From: Hohaiivirga grylli
Lineage (GTDB): Bacteria; Pseudomonadota; Alphaproteobacteria; Rhizobiales; Beijerinckiaceae
Assembly (NCBI RefSeq): GCF_039655745.1
Contig: NZ_JBBYXI010000002.1
Span: forward strand, 682,001 to 746,000
Length of the DNA: 64,000 bases
Direction of reading: 5' to 3'
Under the pieces are notes generated by a model. That model worked only from the letters and a program-made list of their open reading frames with translations, did no database searches and was not told the DNA's origin. The translations under genes were made by a program, and so were the position numbers. Shown here piece after piece: positions 61,211 through 64,000 of the stretch. How positions within the stretch are numbered: the stretch's first letter is position 1; each line of letters starts with the position of its first letter.

Positions 61211-62506
61211 TCACCTGCGGGTCATTAACCAGTTTGAAAGATGGGCAATCAGCTCATCCTTGACGTCTTCATTCTCGACCATCTCAATGACCTCACCAAC
61301 GAAGGCCTGAATAAGAAGACTTTCAGCCTCGACGCGCGGCAAGCCACGAGATTCGAGATAGAACAGCAGCTCTTCATCAAGCGCACCACAGGTTGCCCCG
61401 TGACCGCACTGGACGTCATCAGCAAAAATCTCAAGCTCAGGCTTGTTATACATAGCGCCATTGTCTGAAAGCAGAAGGCAGGCAGACATCATCTTGCCAT
61501 CTGTTTTCTGGGCTTCCGGGTCAACGTTGATACGCCCCTGGAAAACACCAACAGCCTCATCATCAATAACCGTCTTGAACAGTTCGCGACTATCGCAACC
61601 CGGCGCAATATGGTCTACAACCAGAGTGCTGTCTGAATGCTCAGAGCCTGTGAGCAGTGCCGTGCCATTAACAACGGCAGATGACTTCTCACCTTCAAAC
61701 GCCAGATAGACCTGATGACGTGCTACTTTCGAGCCAAAAACGTTATTAACGGTCGAGAAGTATGCATGTGCACCAATACGTGCTGTCAAAGTCGAAAATG
61801 CCAGAGCATCCTGCCCTTCGGCATTAACACGGACATGCTGAACACGGGCATCGTTCGCAATGATAAACTCAGCGACGTCATTGAGCTGTGCTGCAATACC
61901 ATTCCGGCTTTCATGGGTTTCCAGAATTGTAATCTCTGCCCCCTGTTCAACCAGTACAAGTACGCGAGATGCAGATGCCAGAGCCTTACTGGAATTCAGG
62001 AAGCGCAGATGTAGAGGTTTATCAAGCTTTACGCCCTTACCGACACGAATAACGACACCGTCAGCCATCAGGGCACTGTTAAGCTGGTAAAGCGGATTAT
62101 CATTCACCTTAACCAATGAACCTAATTCTTTCAGAATTGGGTTCTTGCTCTGAAGTGCATCAGCCATCGCCAGAACTTGAACACCAGCAACAGAACAGCC
62201 TGTTGAAAAATGGCCATCAACCAGCGTGATACAATCCGCATTAAGCTTGGAGAAGAAGTGAGCACCTTCCTCTGCAGCCTTGACATCACTTGCCTGCGGA
62301 ATGGGGGCCATAGCACCAACTTCGCTCCAGAATGAGCGGACATCAGTGTATTTGAACTCTTCAACCCGCTTGTTCGGCAAGCCTTTTGCAGCGAACTTAT
62401 CAAAGGCAGACTGGCGCATCTCGGTCAGACCCGGCAAATTCGCCTTGCTATTATTAAAGTGCTCGGCGAGCTTCTGCTCACCTGCACTTTTCAATGCAGT
62501 TGTCAT
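61211..62506 (-). CDS. sufD: Fe-S assembly scaffold protein SufD
   Basis: Partner of SufB and SufC in the SUF scaffold. From the ATG at 62506 it is 431 aa (AAAGGA upstream); the ATG at 62515 adds three residues and is too close to that site. It has EEFKYTDVRSFWSEVGAM, the beta-helix core, VEQGAEITILETHESR and a C-terminal GHGATCGALDEELLFYLESR, FADDVQCGH and VENEDVKDEL. The protein lies 12 bp from sufC. Confidence 0.94.
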   Translation of the reverse strand: MTTALKSAGEQKLAEHFNNSKANLPGLTEMRQSAFDKFAAKGLPNKRVEEFKYTDVRSFWSEVGAMAPIPQASDVKAAEEGAHFFSKLNADCITLVDGHFSTGCSVAGVQVLAMADALQSKNPILKELGSLVKVNDNPLYQLNSALMADGVVIRVGKGVKLDKPLHLRFLNSSKALASASRVLVLVEQGAEITILETHESRNGIAAQLNDVAEFIIANDARVQHVRVNAEGQDALAFSTLTARIGAHAYFSTVNNVFGSKVARHQVYLAFEGEKSSAVVNGTALLTGSEHSDSTLVVDHIAPGCDSRELFKTVIDDEAVGVFQGRINVDPEAQKTDGKMMSACLLLSDNGAMYNKPELEIFADDVQCGHGATCGALDEELLFYLESRGLPRVEAESLLIQAFVGEVIEMVENEDVKDELIAHLSNWLMTRR

Positions 62507-62518
62507 ATCAGCCATCCT

Positions 62519-63271
62519 TTAAGCAAGTTCAGCTGAACGGTAATCAGCATAACCATTGGCTTCCAGTTCGAGAGCCAGCTCTTTACCACCTGTCTTCACA
62601 ATCCGGCCATTGGACATGACGTGGACCGTATCTGGAACAATGTGGTTCAGCAGGCGCTGATAGTGGGTAATGATAAGGAAGCTGCGATCAAGTGAACGAA
62701 GAGCATTAACGCCTTCAGACACGATACGGAGCGCATCGATATCGAGACCGGAATCTGTCTCATCAAGAATGCAGAAGCTCGGCTGCAGAAGTGCCATCTG
62801 GAGAATTTCCATGCGCTTCTTCTCACCGCCAGAAAAACCGACATTCAGTGCACGCTTCATCATTTCCTTAGAAATTTCAAGCTTCTCTGCAGCTGCGTTC
62901 ACCTGCTTAATGAAGTCTGGTGTCGAGAGTTCCGGCTCACCACGGGTCTTGCGCTGGGCATTCATGGCAGCCTTAAGAAAGGTCATTGTACCAACGCCCG
63001 GGATTTCCAGCGGATACTGGAAAGCAAGGAAGACGCCGGCTGCTGCACGCTCAGATGCTTCCATCTCAAGAATGTTTTCGCCATTCAGAAGAATTTCGCC
63101 ATCCAGAACTTCGTAATCTTCATTACCGGCAATCACATAGGAAAGCGTCGACTTTCCAGAACCATTCGGGCCCATGATGGCAGCGACTTCACCCTTGGCA
63201 ACTTTCAGGTTCAGGCCATTGATGATCTGCTTATCTTCGATGGAAACGACCAGATTTTTAATCTCAAGCAT
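62519..63271 (-). CDS. sufC: Fe-S assembly ATPase SufC
   Basis: ABC-type ATPase that powers the SufBCD scaffold. The 250-aa protein has Walker A AAIMGPNGSGKSTLSYVI, the Q-loop FLAFQYPLEIPGVGTMTFL, signature NVGFSGGEKKRMEILQMALL, Walker B CILDETDSGLDIDALRIVSE and the H-loop ITHYQRLL. Length and motifs are standard for SufC. Confidence 0.97.
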   Translation of the reverse strand: MLEIKNLVVSIEDKQIINGLNLKVAKGEVAAIMGPNGSGKSTLSYVIAGNEDYEVLDGEILLNGENILEMEASERAAAGVFLAFQYPLEIPGVGTMTFLKAAMNAQRKTRGEPELSTPDFIKQVNAAAEKLEISKEMMKRALNVGFSGGEKKRMEILQMALLQPSFCILDETDSGLDIDALRIVSEGVNALRSLDRSFLIITHYQRLLNHIVPDTVHVMSNGRIVKTGGKELALELEANGYADYRSAELA

Positions 63272-63330
63272 TACTATAATCCATAATTTGCCCGCTATCG
63301 GGCGCGTGTAGTTGTAACTCGGGAAATCTA

Positions 63331-63348
63331 TTGGCTGTCCTCAGCCAA
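63331..63348 (-). repeat. Hairpin at the sufB stop codon
   Basis: TTGGCTG-TCCT-CAGCCAA is a perfect 7-bp stem. It overlaps the sufB stop and the following bases. It may shape the sufB-sufC junction or stabilise the mRNA; no T-run. Confidence 0.4.
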
Positions 63349-64000
63349 CCGAACCTTCGAGCGAAATGGAAATGAGCTTCTGAGCCTCAACCGCGAACTC
63401 CATCGGGAGCTGCTGCAGGACCTCTTTCACAAAGCCATTGACGATTAGTGCAATTGCCTCTTCTTCAGAGAGGCCACGCTGCATGCAGTAGAACATCTGA
63501 TCTTCAGAGATCTTTGAGGTTGTTGCCTCATGTTCAAAAATGGCTGTTGAATTGCGGCTCTCAATATAAGGCACTGTATGCGCACCACACCGGTTACCAA
63601 CGAGAAGAGAGTCACAGTTGGTAAAGTTACGGGCGTTTGTTGCCTTACGGTGAGCTGAGACCAGACCACGATAGGTGTTCTGCGAACGACCAGCCGAAAT
63701 CCCCTTGGAGATGATCTTGCTGGTTGTATTCTTGCCCAGATGGACCATCTTGGTACCGGAATCGACCTGCTGCATCCCGTTGGAGATCGCGATTGAGTAG
63801 AACTCACCAACCGAATTTTCACCACGCAAGATACAGGATGGGTATTTCCATGTAATGGAAGAGCCGGTTTCAACCTGTGTCCATGAAATCTTCGAGTTCT
63901 TGCCACGGCAGTCACCGCGTTTTGTCACGAAATTATAGACACCACCCTTACCTTCAGCATCACCAGGATACCAGTTCTGAACGGTCGAATATTTGATTTC
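63341..64000 (-). CDS. sufB: Fe-S assembly scaffold protein SufB, 5'-truncated by window edge
   Basis: Main scaffold protein of the SUF system. Only the C-terminal 219 residues are present; the frame is open to base 64000 (EIKYSTVQNWYPGDAEGKGG). A GTG at 63928 is internal, not the start. Visible conserved segments are NFVTKRGDCRGKNSKISWTQ, VETGSSITWKYPSCILRG, HLGKNTTSKIISKGISAGRS, FTNCDSLLVGNRCGAHTVPY, with the Cys/His region that helps cluster assembly, and EATTSKISEDQMFYCMQRGL. First gene of the visible suf run; the operon start and any Fe-S-responsive promoter lie outside. Confidence 0.97.
   Translation of the reverse strand, partial: EIKYSTVQNWYPGDAEGKGGVYNFVTKRGDCRGKNSKISWTQVETGSSITWKYPSCILRGENSVGEFYSIAISNGMQQVDSGTKMVHLGKNTTSKIISKGISAGRSQNTYRGLVSAHRKATNARNFTNCDSLLVGNRCGAHTVPYIESRNSTAIFEHEATTSKISEDQMFYCMQRGLSEEEAIALIVNGFVKEVLQQLPMEFAVEAQKLISISLEGSVG

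Noticed and set aside
1..64000. Search for tRNA, rRNA, CRISPR, IS, phage or defence genes
   Set aside because: No cloverleaf-like sequence, no direct-repeat arrays, no transposase, integrase or restriction motifs were seen. The window reads as core genome throughout.

Overview
This is a gene-dense stretch of bacterial core chromosome. I see no plasmid, phage, IS element, CRISPR array, tRNA or rRNA. Gene content and order point to an alphaproteobacterium of the order Hyphomicrobiales (Rhizobiales). Supporting signs are homologues of the mitochondrial complex I assembly factors NDUFAF6 and NDUFAF3 beside secF-secD, a DnaA-like HdaA, the long run dgt-argS-SPOR-nagZ-scpAB-tatABC-serS-surE-pcm-M23 peptidase, a GatCAB amidotransferase, TrmFO and a SUF iron-sulfur operon. 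The DNA looks close to 50% GC by eye, lower than many rhizobia, so a lower-GC Brucella/Bartonella relative is plausible. The genus is not decidable from this window.

Layout. 1-2.5 kb: 3' part of uvrA and a DUF1127 micro-gene. 2.5-8.4 kb: trmFO converges on a minus-strand export cluster, yajC-secD-secF, followed by the two complex I assembly-factor homologues. 8.6-23.1 kb: a DUF815 ATPase, then a 13-kb minus-strand run for cell-wall turnover, Tat export, chromosome condensation (ScpAB), seryl- and arginyl-tRNA synthetases, repair/survival enzymes and dGTPase. 23.3-33.2 kb: erpA, aspS, rnd, then pgsA-like, perM, hdaA, ppk and ppx. 33.4-39.3 kb: purM-purN, an orphan molybdopterin oxidoreductase, ndk, a YfcG-type GST and a small exported protein. 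39.3-49.6 kb: gatCAB, UPF0173 hydrolase, ruvX, a thioesterase, a class A beta-lactamase, dprA, plsY, and pyrB with a degenerate dihydroorotase. 49.8-59.1 kb: an exported DUF4139 protein, topA, parE and a DEAD-box helicase, all on the plus strand. 59.1-64 kb: sufA-sufT-sufS-sufD-sufC and the 3' part of sufB on the minus strand, transcribed B to A.

Functional links: Sec and Tat translocases lie 6 kb apart. AspRS has the histidine and glycine reported for non-discriminating enzymes, which fits the GatCAB amidotransferase 15 kb away. SUF genes plus ErpA supply Fe-S clusters to enzymes such as the molybdopterin oxidoreductase. PurM/PurN, Ndk and PyrB serve nucleotide supply. TopA and ParE set DNA topology.

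I did not find a convincing undescribed multi-gene system. The points most worth a second look are: the NDUFAF3/NDUFAF6 pair in the secDF operon; a pyrB-linked dihydroorotase homologue that has lost most metal ligands; histone-H1-like Ala/Lys tails on TatA, TatB, TopA and the DEAD-box helicase; large inverted repeats upstream of topA and of the helicase; and convergent gene pairs separated by 0-5 bp whose coding ends carry inverted repeats spanning or flanking the junction.
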